Positions 1 through 8,689 of a DNA stretch of 64,000 nt are shown one piece after another; position 1 is the first letter of the stretch; each line of letters opens with the position of its first letter. The notes beneath the pieces were generated by a model. That model made no database searches and was not told the DNA's origin. It was given only the letters and a program-made list of their open reading frames with translations. Position numbers and translations under genes: made by a program. The DNA is from Halorubrum xinjiangense (GTDB taxonomy: Archaea; Halobacteriota; Halobacteria; Halobacteriales; Haloferacaceae), in assembly GCF_900102375.1 (NCBI RefSeq), contig NZ_FNBO01000003.1, positions 62,001 to 126,000 of the forward strand. Reading direction: 5' to 3'.

Positions 1-605
1 CGTATCTGAACTCCATCCCCTTCCAGAGGACGGCGAACTCGGCCCCGCCCGTGTTCTCGACGGCGCCGAGTTTGTCGGCCATCTCCGCGACGGTCGACGC
101 GTAGGTCCGAATGTCCTCAGACCCCTCCGAGTCGAGCCCGTCGTCGTCGAGTCGTTCGGCGCGCTCCCGGATCTCCCGCGACATGACCTTCAGGAACGAC
201 GCCGGGTCGGACGGGTTCTCCTCGGGCCGAGACAGCTTGCTCAGCTTCTCGCGGAAGTCCGACGCTCCCTCGACGCGGTCCGATTGGTTGGAGACGGAGC
301 TCATGTCGTGCGAGAGGACGATCGAGTTTATCGACACGACGATCGACACGAGGAGGATCATCCCGCTCAGGAGCGTGTCGAGTATCGTCTGGACCGCCGA
401 CGTCTCCGTCAGCAGGTTCTGCATCTCGAACGTCCAGACGGTCCCCAAGAGCACGAAGGAGACGAAGACGAACGTGAGCAGCGCCCCGGTGACGGCCAGC
501 CGGTTGGCCTCCAGTAGCACCCACCGGATGATACCGAACTCGCCGTCCGCGGACGGAATGGGAAACCAGTCTCGCCACCGGCGAACGGCGCGTCCCAGGT
601 TCATG
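1..605 (-). CDS. Haloarchaeal membrane protein, C-terminus cut off by the window edge
   Basis: The start codon is the ATG at 605 on the minus strand; about 201 residues are visible and the frame is still open at base 1, so the gene is partial. Two membrane segments lie near residues 29-51 and 66-84, followed by a polar, Glu/Arg-rich stretch. The block around LSGMILLVSIVVSINSIVLS and the following DPASFLKVMS aligns with LTSGVVTLLTIALSINQLVLS and DPAAFLSLI in the complete 330-residue protein at 7603-8595, so the two are paralogues. That relative has two more C-terminal membrane segments, which should lie beyond the edge here. The function is unknown; I recognise no named domain. Confidence 0.8.
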
Positions 606-782
606 GCCGCTCGACCCGTCGAGACCCGCCGGTGTTCCGCCGCGCGTTCGGTTCCATGGCAGCAACACCGGGAAAGAGCGGCAAAACCCTGCGGCCAATA
701 CACTACAATGATCCGGACCGCGGGGGCTCTGCTGTCCGCGACCCGCCCGTCGGAACCGACCGGCGCGCGCCGATAGGTCGCG

Positions 783-792
783 ATTACTTAAT
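783..792 (+). promoter_or_regulatory. TATA-like box of the mscS transcript
   Basis: The AT-rich run ATTACTTAAT stands out from GC-rich surroundings. Its centre is about 28 bp before the ATG at 816, the spacing expected when the transcript starts at the start codon (leaderless). Confidence 0.5.
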
Positions 793-815
793 CCGCGTGA
801 GCGTCTCGCCAGCGT

Positions 816-962
816 ATGGATCTCGAGGGCCGGACGACGCCCCCGGCGGGTGGCCGGCCGATGGGTTCGGCCGAGGACGGGGGCCGCATCGGGCGGGTTC
901 GATCGGTCACCGCGCGCCGGAGGGGCTCAAAGAGACCGGACGGTCGACCGACGAGCGGATGA
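816..962 (+). CDS. Possible 48-residue leaderless upstream ORF overlapping mscS
   Basis: From ATG 816 the frame is open for 48 codons and closes at TGA 960-962. The first ATG of the MscS gene is 959-961, so the two share an ATGA overlap. The peptide is Arg/Gly/Pro-rich (begins MDLEGRTTPP) with no recognisable domain. The TATA-like box at 783-792 has the right distance for a leaderless start at 816, and no equally good box precedes 959. I infer that ribosomes load on this short frame and restart at mscS. It could instead be untranslated leader whose open frame reflects high GC content. Confidence 0.4.
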   Translation: MDLEGRTTPPAGGRPMGSAEDGGRIGRVRSVTARRRGSKRPDGRPTSG

Positions 963-1873
963 TGACGGCGCCGTTCGCAGCGACGTCCTTCACGACGGCG
1001 GCGCTCCAACTGCCCACCGAGCCCGACCCCGGCCCGGACGAACTGGCCGTGTTCTGGCCGCTCCTCGTTCAGCTCGGCTGGTTCCTCGCCGGCTTCCTCA
1101 CGGTCGTCCTGATCGGGTGGCTCCTCGTCCAGCCGGTCCTCAAGCGGGCAGTCCGGCGTCGGAACCGCAACAACCCGACGCTTCAGGCGGCCGTCGTCCT
1201 GTACTTCCGCCTCCTCGTGGCGCTGGCGGGCACGCTGGTCGGAGTGGCGGTCGCCGGCTACGGAGGGTTCCTCGGCGACTCCGCGCTCGTCATCAGCGCG
1301 GTCGCGCTGGCGGTCGGGATCGCCGCGCGCGAGGTGATCGGCTCGCTCGTCAGCGGCGTCGCGCTGGTCTTAGACCCGGAGTTCAACGTCGGCGACCACA
1401 TCGAGTGGGACGGCGGTGCGGGCGTCGTCCAGTCGATCGCCCTCCGGATCACCCGCGTCGAGACCGCCGCCGGCGAGCTCGTGACGATCCCGAACACGAT
1501 CCTGACCGCCGGCGAGATCACCCGCCCCTACGGGCGGGGGAACCATCGGATCGTCCAGGAGCTCGGAGTCGGGTACGAGGCCGACCTCGACGAGGTGCTG
1601 GAGCAGCTCACGGACGTCGCCGGCGAGACGGAGGGGGTCCTCGCGGAGCCGTCCCCGGCCGCGTACGTCGACGACCTCGGCGCCGACGAGGTGTCGGTCC
1701 GGGTCCACTACTGGATCACCGACCCGACTCGACGCGACGTCTTCGCGGTCAGGTCGGCGTACGCTCGCGGGGTCAAAGACCGGTTCGAGGCCGAGGGTAT
1801 CACCGTCAACCAGCCCGCCGAACGCGAGCTCTCGGGGCGGATCCGTCTCGGCGACGACTCCGCGTCCGAGTGA
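959..1873 (+). CDS. MscS-family small-conductance mechanosensitive channel
   Basis: A pore protein of about 300 residues that would release solutes when membrane tension rises. Membrane segments lie near residues 25-48, 70-95 and 98-125, the last being the pore-lining helix. The MscS beta domain follows: DPEFNVGDHIEWDGGAGVVQ, then the hallmark IPNTILTAGEI. A C-terminal alpha/beta region ends in an acidic tail. Length fits the small MscS class. I start at the tandem ATGATG (959/962) because the reading frame upstream of it is Arg/Pro-rich and unlike MscS N-termini. It directly follows the short frame at 816 with ATGA overlap. Confidence 0.9.
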   Translation: MMTAPFAATSFTTAALQLPTEPDPGPDELAVFWPLLVQLGWFLAGFLTVVLIGWLLVQPVLKRAVRRRNRNNPTLQAAVVLYFRLLVALAGTLVGVAVAGYGGFLGDSALVISAVALAVGIAAREVIGSLVSGVALVLDPEFNVGDHIEWDGGAGVVQSIALRITRVETAAGELVTIPNTILTAGEITRPYGRGNHRIVQELGVGYEADLDEVLEQLTDVAGETEGVLAEPSPAAYVDDLGADEVSVRVHYWITDPTRRDVFAVRSAYARGVKDRFEAEGITVNQPAERELSGRIRLGDDSASE

Positions 1874-2033
1874 GACGACCGCGACCGGGAGGGAATCGGT
1901 CCACAGACCCGGAGTTCGGGGGTGTCGCAGCCGGGGGCATCTTCCGGTAGTTCCGATTTCGCGGGGTAAGACGCGATTACAGGCCCGTTAAGCGGCGTGT
2001 GTCTAAACGGCAACCGTCCCTGAGAGCGAGTGT

Positions 2034-2132
2034 ATGAGCCCACCGCGGAGCGGCAGCGAGCGGAATATCCCCGCAGTCACCGCCGACACGGCAGTCGTTC
2101 GACCCCCGTCGGCGGGAGAGGGACATGACTGA
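2034..2132 (+). CDS. Possible 32-residue leaderless leader ORF before the response regulator
   Basis: ATG 2034 opens a 32-codon frame (MSPPRSGSERNIPAV...) that ends at TGA 2130-2132, overlapping the start of the next gene (ATG 2125) by eight bases. A TATA-like TCTAAAC at about 2002-2008 lies 28 bp before ATG 2034 and is too far from 2125 for a leaderless start there. A GGGAGAGG purine run at about 2114-2121 could serve as ribosome binding site for 2125. The peptide resembles nothing I know. The layout matches that at 816-962. Confidence 0.35.
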   Translation: MSPPRSGSERNIPAVTADTAVVRPPSAGEGHD

Positions 2133-3822
2133 CGAGGCCCTCGACGTTCTTCTCCTCGGGTCCGGCCCCGCGGACGCTCGACGCGTCGCCGAGCTGCTCG
2201 AATCTGGGACGCAACTCAACCGGATCGAGCTCGACGGGTCGGTTCCCGATCGGTCCGTGCTTCACCGCGAATCGACCCTCGAAGCGGGGCTGCGGCGGCT
2301 GTCAGACGGCGATGTCGACGTGATACTGTTCGACCTGGGACTTCCCGACAGCGACGGTTTCGACGCGCTCGTCGGGGTCCTCGAGGCGGCCGATTTCACG
2401 CCCGTCGTCGTGCTCACGGACCGGGACGACCGCGACCTCGGGATCCAGGCGATCCAGGAGGGGGCCCGCGACTACCTCGTCAAGGGCGACCTGACGGGCG
2501 ACCTCCTGATCAGCTCGATCCGGTACGCGGTCGAGCAGGCCCGCCAGGAGCGCGAACGAGTCCAGCACCGCGAGCAGCTGGAGGCGCTCAATCGGCTGTA
2601 CGGGATCAGTCAGGACATCGTCCACGCGCTCATCACGGAACCGACCCGAGAGGGCCTCGAACGGGCCGTCTGCGAGCGACTCGTCGAACCGGACGCCTAC
2701 GACGTCGCCTGGGTCGGCGAGGTGAACCGCGCGACCGAACAGCTCTCCAGCCGCGAGTTCGCGCCGGCCGACGCCGAGTTCGACGTCGTCTCTGGCCCGT
2801 CGGCCGGCGACGCGGACGGCGAGCGACCCGAGGTCGAGGCGGTCCGTACCCGGACGGTACAGGTCGTTCAGGACGGCGAGACCCCGCCCGAGTTCGACCG
2901 CTGTCACGAGGAGATCCGGGCGGCCGGCTACCGCGCCGCGGCCGCCATCCCCGTCGCATACGGGAACATCTGCTACGGCGTGGTCGCGATCTACGACGAG
3001 TCGCCGGACGCCTTCGTCAGCACCGACCGGGAGAGCCTCTCGCGGCTTGGGGAGATCATCGGGCACGCGATCGCCGCCGTCGAACGCAGGGACGCGCTCA
3101 CGAGCGACACGGTGTTCCAGTTGACGTTCAGTCTGGAGCGCGAGGCCGACGCGCTCGTCGCCGCCTCCACCGCGGGGTGGCGCCTCGACGTCGCTCGTCT
3201 CATCGGGGCCGACTCGGGCGTCCTCGCGTACGGCACCGTCGAAGGGATAGAGAAGCAGGAGCTCCGCGGGATCGCGGAGCGGTCGCAGCTAGTCGACGGG
3301 CTCCGGATCCTCTCTCCCGAGGCGGACGGCTACGAGGTGGAACTCACCACGGGGTGGGGGGAGAAGCTGGTCCCCGCCCTCGCGAAACACGGCGCCCTCG
3401 TGACGGCGCTCACCGTCGCCGACGGCGAGTTCCGGTTCGTCGTCGAGGTGCCGTCGGAGCGGGACAAACACCAGATCGTCGACATCGTTCACGACCACTG
3501 CGCGGACGCCACGCTCCGCGCCCAGTGGACGGTCGCCCGCGACGACCCGGCGATCACCGACTTCCACCTGGCCTTCGAAAACCAGCTCACGGAGAAGCAG
3601 CGCGCCGTACTCAAGGCGGCGTATCACGCCGGCTACTTCGACTGGCCGCGAAAGAGCACCGGCGAGGAGGTGGCCGACCTGCTCGGCGTCACGCAGGCCA
3701 CCTTCAGCGAGCACTTCCGGGGGGCCGAACGCACGCTGTTCGAGGCGGTGTTCGAGGGCGGCGAGGACGACGGCGTCCCCGCCTCGCCGTGGGAGCCGTC
3801 CGACCCGGACGCCCCCCGCTAG
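2125..3822 (+). CDS. Receiver-GAF-BAT/HTH_10 transcriptional regulator
   Basis: A 565-residue regulator of the haloarchaeal bacterio-opsin-activator type. Residues 5-140 form a CheY-like receiver: phospho-acceptor Asp70 in VILFDLGLPDSDG, Thr98 in VVVLTDRD, Lys120 in YLVKGD. A helical linker near 142-165 leads to a GAF-like sensor (about 170-330) and the GAF/HTH-associated BAT region (about 335-490). The C-terminal HTH_10 domain (about 505-560) has AYHAGYFDWPRKSTGEEVAD and LGVTQATFSEHFR. It should be phosphorylated by a histidine kinase; no partner kinase adjoins it. Targets cannot be read from the sequence. A GGGAGAGG run just before ATG 2125 supports the start. Confidence 0.92.
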   Translation: MTDEALDVLLLGSGPADARRVAELLESGTQLNRIELDGSVPDRSVLHRESTLEAGLRRLSDGDVDVILFDLGLPDSDGFDALVGVLEAADFTPVVVLTDRDDRDLGIQAIQEGARDYLVKGDLTGDLLISSIRYAVEQARQERERVQHREQLEALNRLYGISQDIVHALITEPTREGLERAVCERLVEPDAYDVAWVGEVNRATEQLSSREFAPADAEFDVVSGPSAGDADGERPEVEAVRTRTVQVVQDGETPPEFDRCHEEIRAAGYRAAAAIPVAYGNICYGVVAIYDESPDAFVSTDRESLSRLGEIIGHAIAAVERRDALTSDTVFQLTFSLEREADALVAASTAGWRLDVARLIGADSGVLAYGTVEGIEKQELRGIAERSQLVDGLRILSPEADGYEVELTTGWGEKLVPALAKHGALVTALTVADGEFRFVVEVPSERDKHQIVDIVHDHCADATLRAQWTVARDDPAITDFHLAFENQLTEKQRAVLKAAYHAGYFDWPRKSTGEEVADLLGVTQATFSEHFRGAERTLFEAVFEGGEDDGVPASPWEPSDPDAPR

Positions 3823-3914
3823 TCAGCTTCGGCGACCGAGTTGAGACCGCGCGACCGCTCGATGGTCACCGCCGAGGCGACGCCGCGAGACGAGTCGATC
3901 AGCTCGCGGCCGCT

Positions 3915-4136
3915 CTATCCGGAAGGAGCGACCTCACCGCGTTCCGCGTCCTCGCCGCGTTCCACGTGCATAACCGCACCCGCGAGCGCGGGGAACCGCT
4001 CGCCCAACCGAGGTCTGAGGTAGACCAGCCCGCCGATGACGACGGCAGTGACGAGCAGGGCGCCGACCGGGCCGACCCGCCTGCGCGCCAGGTTCCAGAC
4101 CGTCCACGCGGTCCCGAGGAGCTGGAGGGAAATCAT
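3915..4136 (-). CDS. Small membrane protein (73 aa)
   Basis: A short protein with two hydrophobic segments (about residues 3-20 and 24-41), then a basic and acidic tail. It starts four bases after the stop of the 117-residue membrane protein at 4141-4494, so it is probably the last gene of a minus-strand operon. I recognise no family. Small size lowers confidence, but hydrophobicity and tight spacing argue for a real gene. Confidence 0.6.
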   Translation of the reverse strand: MISLQLLGTAWTVWNLARRRVGPVGALLVTAVVIGGLVYLRPRLGERFPALAGAVMHVERGEDAERGEVAPSG

Positions 4137-4140
4137 ACGG

Positions 4141-4494
4141 TCAGGCCCCCGGCACCCCGAAGGCGCCGATTCCGAGCCCGAGGAACCCGTTCAGGACGAA
4201 GAGGATGACGAGCGCGGCGACCCAGGCGACGATTCCGATGAGCGCGGCCTGCCCCCAGCCGCCCGGATACCGCCAGTTGATGACGGCGACCCACACGATC
4301 AGCGCGAGGATCGGGCCGAAAAGCGGGAGCCACGCCGTCAGGGCCCACGCGACGGCGCCGAGCAGGGCGGTGACGACCGCGTGGCCGTAGTCGTCGGTGT
4401 CCGCGATCACCCGGGCGCTCACGTAGATCGCGAGCCCCCCGATCAGGAGGGCGACGACGAACGCGACTGCCGAACCGACGAATCCTGTTATCAC
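4141..4494 (-). CDS. Four-segment membrane protein, function unknown
   Basis: 117 residues, almost entirely hydrophobic, with about four membrane helices (residues 3-26, 38-60, 58-75, 85-110) and a conserved-looking INWRYPGGWGQA loop between the third and fourth. It resembles short haloarchaeal integral membrane proteins of unknown role. It lies between the larger membrane protein at 4588-5826 (93 bp gap) and the 73-residue membrane protein that follows after four bases. Nothing indicates transport or enzyme function. Confidence 0.75.
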   Translation of the reverse strand: MITGFVGSAVAFVVALLIGGLAIYVSARVIADTDDYGHAVVTALLGAVAWALTAWLPLFGPILALIVWVAVINWRYPGGWGQAALIGIVAWVAALVILFVLNGFLGLGIGAFGVPGA

Positions 4495-4587
4495 GCTCGT
4501 AGTTCGCCGACTACCGTCAACAGGATGTCGCCAACGTGTATTGATCCCCCGGAGCGCCGTGCGGTCTCACGCGTCCTCGCGGCCGCC

Positions 4588-5826
4588 TTACGGGCGGTCG
4601 CGGAAGAGCGCCAGGTGTCGGAGCGCCATCCGGTTCTCGATGCCCCCCGCGAGCGCCCCGGAGAGCACGCCGAGCGTGCTGATGAACGCACCCACGCGAA
4701 CGAGGTCGACCATCCCGACCGTCGGGTCCTCGAGGCTCGGCCAGTTCGTCATCAGGTTCGGCGGGAAGACGGCGAGTTCGATCAGGAGCATGATCGACCC
4801 GACGAGGGCGAAGAGGCCCGCCATCGCCGCGACGAGGATGAGGAACACCGTCACGTTCACGAGCGCCATGTGTTCGGTGATCACTTGACTGTGCTCGCGG
4901 GGGAAGGAGAGCCGCTGGACGTACAGGATGTGGACGGCGGCGGCGACGACGCTCCCCGCGGCGAACAGGGCGGCGGTCCGGTTGGTGAGGTTGAGCCCGA
5001 CATCCCACGCCTCGGCGCTGAACACCAGGATTAGCGTCGGCGTCACCGCGGCCGTCGAGAGGCGCGGGAGCGAGAACGGGAGCAGCGGCGCGCGGCTCTG
5101 GAGGAGCGTCGAGAACACGATCCGCGGGTTCCGCGCGAGGCTCAGCGCGTGGAACGCGAGGCGTCTGAGCCGCCCGCGCGAGGCGTCCGCCTCAGGGATG
5201 CGGGCCGCGATCGCGTCGAGGTGGCTCGCGACGTCCGCGTCGAACGACGGAACGCTCCGCCTCGAAGGGTCGAACGAGAACGGGGCCATCACGCCGCCGT
5301 CGTCGTGGCTCCCGCCGAACACGTGGCCGAAGAGGTGGACGAGGAGGGTCGCTGCGTTCCAGCGAACCGCGGGCGAGTCGAGCGTCCGGACCGCCTCCCG
5401 GCCGGGGCGCCGAGTCAGTCGTCGGGTCGAAACGACGGCGACGCGGGCGAGCGGGGACGCGAGCCCCTCGACCACTCGCTCCTCGCGCGAGGTCAGCGGG
5501 ACGTCGGTCGCGACGACGACGAGATCGTAGGGGCGTTTCACCATGTGGAGCGCGGCCTCGTCGAGGAACTCGGACGGGCGTCGCGGGGCGCCGTCGGCGA
5601 GCGGGTCCGGTTCGGCGCAGTGGATCCGCCAGTCCGCGTCCGTCGCCGCGGCCAGTTCGTCGACGGCGTCGCGGGCCGTGCGATCGGCGAACGACGCCAG
5701 CAGATCGGCGTCGGCGTCCGGCGAGTGCGCGACGAGGACACCGACGTCGATCCGCGCCGCGGCGTCATTGCCGCGTCGGCCCGCCGGGGCCGAGTCGGAG
5801 CGGGCGCCCCCGTCGCCGTCGCTCAT
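4588..5826 (-). CDS. Haloarchaeal hypothetical protein with soluble N-terminal and membrane C-terminal halves
   Basis: 412 residues. The first 230 are soluble: an Asp-rich start, then VDVGVLVAHSPDADADLL-type sequence, a stretch RPYDLVVVATDVPLTSREER, and a segment TLLVHLFGHVFGGSHDDGG whose histidines could bind metal. The C-terminal half has four to five membrane segments (about 245-410). I cannot name a family; the HLFGHVFGGSHDD cluster is loosely reminiscent of metalloproteases, but no complete HEXXH is present. It follows the GNAT gene by nine bases on the same strand and is probably co-transcribed with it. Confidence 0.78.
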   Translation of the reverse strand: MSDGDGGARSDSAPAGRRGNDAAARIDVGVLVAHSPDADADLLASFADRTARDAVDELAAATDADWRIHCAEPDPLADGAPRRPSEFLDEAALHMVKRPYDLVVVATDVPLTSREERVVEGLASPLARVAVVSTRRLTRRPGREAVRTLDSPAVRWNAATLLVHLFGHVFGGSHDDGGVMAPFSFDPSRRSVPSFDADVASHLDAIAARIPEADASRGRLRRLAFHALSLARNPRIVFSTLLQSRAPLLPFSLPRLSTAAVTPTLILVFSAEAWDVGLNLTNRTAALFAAGSVVAAAVHILYVQRLSFPREHSQVITEHMALVNVTVFLILVAAMAGLFALVGSIMLLIELAVFPPNLMTNWPSLEDPTVGMVDLVRVGAFISTLGVLSGALAGGIENRMALRHLALFRDRP

Positions 5827-5835
5827 CGGCCCGCG

Positions 5836-6585
5836 TCAGAGGTACGCATCGTCCCACTCGTCGGCGAGGTGCGTGTTGCCGCAGTTCCCGCACTCCAGCC
5901 TGTCTTGCCCGTCGATGGAGACGTCCGTGCTGCCGCACTGCGAGCAGAAGTAGCCGTACGGGTCCGTCTCGTCGACCGCGGAGTAGACGGGGAAGAACGG
6001 GGCCTCCCTGCCGGGAACGCCGTCGCCGCCGTCGACGAACCGGTCGGCACCGTCGACGGAGACGGTGTCTGGCACGGCGACGCTCGGTTCCGTCGACGTC
6101 TCCGTCGACTGGCCCTCGGTGAACACGGCGACGTCGAACTCCTCGCCGCCGATCGGGATGCGGTCGTGATGGGACCGCTTGAGCCCGAACCCTTCGAGGA
6201 ACTCGCCGCCCTCGACGGCGGCGTCCAGGATACACGCCGCGAGCGGCTTCTCGCCGAACCGCTCGCGGACGCGCTCGACCAGCGCCGTGGCGGCGCCCCC
6301 GCCCCGTGCGGTCGGGTCGACGTGGAGCCACCGGACCGTCGCCTTCGCGCCGACCTCGACGGTGACGAACCCGCGGACGGTCCGGTCGCCGTCGACCATT
6401 TCGTCGGCGACGAACACGAGGGTGTCCGCGTCGTCGAGCATGGCGGCCAGCGACGCGTCGTCGAACTCCGATTCGAGGATCGTCTCTATCTGTGCCGGAC
6501 TCAGTGAGTACGACGATCGCAGCGAGTCGCCTGCGATCGCACTGATCTGTTCTCGGTCGTCAGACGCTGCGAGACGGACGTTCAT
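5836..6585 (-). CDS. GNAT-family N-acetyltransferase with C-terminal zinc ribbon
   Basis: 249 residues. The N-terminal 160 residues are a GNAT fold: a VRWLHVDPTARGGGAATALV block carries the acetyl-CoA pyrophosphate-binding loop (RGGGAA). A variable linker follows. The C-terminal 50 residues (about 195-245) contain two Cys pairs, CSQCGSTDVS and CGNCGNTHLADEW, forming a zinc ribbon of a type seen fused to haloarchaeal GNAT proteins. The substrate is unknown. The gene heads a minus-strand run with the membrane proteins down to 3915. Confidence 0.88.
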   Translation of the reverse strand: MNVRLAASDDREQISAIAGDSLRSSYSLSPAQIETILESEFDDASLAAMLDDADTLVFVADEMVDGDRTVRGFVTVEVGAKATVRWLHVDPTARGGGAATALVERVRERFGEKPLAACILDAAVEGGEFLEGFGLKRSHHDRIPIGGEEFDVAVFTEGQSTETSTEPSVAVPDTVSVDGADRFVDGGDGVPGREAPFFPVYSAVDETDPYGYFCSQCGSTDVSIDGQDRLECGNCGNTHLADEWDDAYL

Positions 6586-6699
6586 GATTGGTGGAAGCGG
6601 TGATGGGTTCCGAGTCGGTCGCGTTCGCGCGCCGCGGCGTCGGCCTCTCGTTTCGAGAAGTACGGGGCTGCGAGGGACCGGCGACGGTCCGGGGCGACG

Positions 6700-6942
6700 T
6701 CACCTGCCTAGGTGAACCGCGTCGTCGGAGACGGACTCGACGCTGGAGGAGTCGAGGACGTAGTCTCTGCCGTCGTCGTCGCCCCAGCCCAGTTTGGACC
6801 GGGTCGCGTCGCTCAGCCCCGGTGCGGGGTCGACGTGCGCTTTCTCGTCTTCTACGGCCGTGACGCGGCCGACCGTGTCGCCGGCGGCGTTCAGTACGTT
6901 CTTCCCTTCTTCCTCCTCGGTCAGCGCCACGTGGTCTCGCAT
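6700..6942 (-). CDS. PRC-barrel-like small protein
   Basis: 80 residues beginning MRDHVALTEEEEGKNVLNAA followed by GDTVGRVTAVEDEKAHVDP, the beta-barrel pattern of haloarchaeal PRC-barrel proteins, in which short beta strands follow a GxxVG turn. Such domains occur in RNA-processing and photosynthetic reaction-centre H proteins; a role here cannot be assigned. It stands alone, divergent from the gene at 7180. Confidence 0.8.
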   Translation of the reverse strand: MRDHVALTEEEEGKNVLNAAGDTVGRVTAVEDEKAHVDPAPGLSDATRSKLGWGDDDGRDYVLDSSSVESVSDDAVHLGR

Positions 6943-7179
6943 TACGAGCCCATCGAGGGCGGTCTCGGCGCTAAGGATTCTGCTTGCCTGTGCCGGGCGT
7001 ATATGCGTCCCCGAGTGAGGCCGCCAGAGCGGCTGCGACCGCTCTGGTTCGCGTACCGATCACGGGCCCCACGGTGCGGTGGGCGGCACGACGGCGGGGG
7101 CGGGCCCGACGCTCCGCGGCCGCGGGATTCCACGTGTGTTGGGCTCGCGTTGATTACGCGAGGGGACGACGGACACGGT

Positions 7180-7479
7180 ATGGACAACCAGACGCACGTC
7201 CAGAGCGTGTCGGTCGAACCGGGAGAGCTGCTGTACGACAGAAACAGCGAGGTCGTGGGACGGGTGAGCGGCGTCACCGACGCCGGGTTCGAGGCGGAGA
7301 TCATCGCCGACGACGAGAGCGAAGTCGAGGAGGTCCCGGGCCAGGAGTTCGGCGAGGGGTACCTGATGTGGCGGTGCGGCGAGTGCGGAGAGATGGACGA
7401 GCTAGAGGACGGGCTGCCGGGGTCGTGTCCGAACTGCGACGCGCCGCGAGAGGCGATCACCGCGGTCGAAGAGGACTGA
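7180..7479 (+). CDS. Zinc-ribbon (rubredoxin-like) small protein
   Basis: 99 residues. The N-terminal half contains GELLYDRNSEVVGRVSGVTD, a PRC-barrel-like turn similar to the protein at 6700-6942. The C-terminal half has two CxxC pairs, CGECGEMDELEDGLPGSCPNC, a rubredoxin-like knuckle that should bind iron or zinc. I choose ATG 7180; the frame is open further upstream, but that part is compositionally unlike protein and a TATA-like TTGATTACG lies about 28 bp before 7180. It diverges from the PRC-barrel gene. Confidence 0.85.
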   Translation: MDNQTHVQSVSVEPGELLYDRNSEVVGRVSGVTDAGFEAEIIADDESEVEEVPGQEFGEGYLMWRCGECGEMDELEDGLPGSCPNCDAPREAITAVEED

Positions 7480-7602
7480 CCTGTTCCACCGCACGCCCGA
7501 GAGCGCGCGCGGATTCACCGGAGCGGACCGCGTTCGGTCCCGCCTCGCCCCGCCGGAGGCGCCCGCGCGGGCGTTCCCGAGTTCACCGACCGGACGGGAC
7601 GC

Positions 7603-8595
7603 ATGAGCCGCGAACCGGACGTGGCGCGTTCCGTCACCGACGCCGGGACGGCCCTCGAACGCGCGGCCGACTGGGTCGTTCTCGGCGGCGACCGGCGAGC
7701 CGTCGCGGGCTGTCTCGCCGTCGGGGTCGCCGGCGTCGTGTGGGCGCTCGTGGCGGCCGGCGCGCTCGCTGTCGGGCCGGAGAGCTCCGTCGCGAGCCTC
7801 TTTGGAAGCGGCCTCACCTCGGGGGTCGTCACGCTGCTCACCATCGCGCTCTCGATCAATCAGCTCGTCCTGTCGCGGGTGTTCGGGTCGGTCGACGTGC
7901 TAGCGAAGCGGCTCGACGGGTCGCGGGAGCTGCGGGAGACCGTCGAATCGATCGCCGGGGTCCCGTCGAGCCCCAACGATCCGGCGGCGTTCCTCTCGCT
8001 GATCGCGACGACGCTGACCGACCGCGCTCGCGGGCTGGCGGCGACCGCCGACGGCGCCGACTGGGACCCGCCCGAAGAGCTCGCGAACGCGCTTCGCGAC
8101 CTCGCCGCGTACGGCGAGAGCCTGGACGAGAACCTCGACGCCAACGACGGGATGACCACGGTTCTCGGCGCGATCCTCGGGACCGAGTACGCGCGGAACA
8201 TGACCGCCGTCCGCCACCTGCGGAACGAGTACGCGGCGTCGGCCCCGGAGGGCGTGTCGGCGGAGTTTGAGGCCATCGAGGAGCTCCTCGAGTCGGTCGC
8301 GATAAGTCGCCAGTTCTACAAGACGATCGCCATCCAGCGGGACCTCGCGACGCTGTCGCGGCAGCTCATCTACTCGGGGATGACGGCCCTGGTGGCCGTG
8401 ATCGCGGTGACGCTCGTCTACCGGACGGGTTCCACGACGCTCCCGGCGGCGACGCTCCCCGTCGTCGTGAGCGCCGGGATCGGGGCCATCGTCGCCCCGC
8501 TGGCGCTGTTCGTCGCGTACATTCTCCGGGCGGCGACCGTCGCGCGACAGACCGTCTCCGTCGGCCCGTTCGTGCCGTCCGAAAACGGGGACTGA
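7603..8595 (+). CDS. Four-segment membrane protein, paralogue of the gene at 1-605
   Basis: 330 residues with membrane segments at about 33-55, 66-88, 254-274 and 283-308. The 165 residues between the second and third are polar and probably cytoplasmic: LTDRARGLAATADGADW..., ...LGTEYARNMTAVRHLRNEY. The second segment and following block match the truncated protein at the left window edge, so at least two members of the family occur within 8 kb. The architecture, two helical pairs around a large soluble domain, fits a membrane sensor or channel-like protein, but I know no function. Confidence 0.85.
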   Translation: MSREPDVARSVTDAGTALERAADWVVLGGDRRAVAGCLAVGVAGVVWALVAAGALAVGPESSVASLFGSGLTSGVVTLLTIALSINQLVLSRVFGSVDVLAKRLDGSRELRETVESIAGVPSSPNDPAAFLSLIATTLTDRARGLAATADGADWDPPEELANALRDLAAYGESLDENLDANDGMTTVLGAILGTEYARNMTAVRHLRNEYAASAPEGVSAEFEAIEELLESVAISRQFYKTIAIQRDLATLSRQLIYSGMTALVAVIAVTLVYRTGSTTLPAATLPVVVSAGIGAIVAPLALFVAYILRAATVARQTVSVGPFVPSENGD

Positions 8596-8689
8596 GCGGG
8601 TATCGTCGCCGCGACGGAAGACGGCATTCTACGATCTTAGGCGGAGAGTTCACACGGCTCTCGTCGGTATCTCTCATCGGAGACAAATC

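Noticed and set aside
5149-6507. A 452-residue plus-strand frame
   Set aside because: Antisense of the GNAT gene and the membrane-protein gene, which have clear domains.
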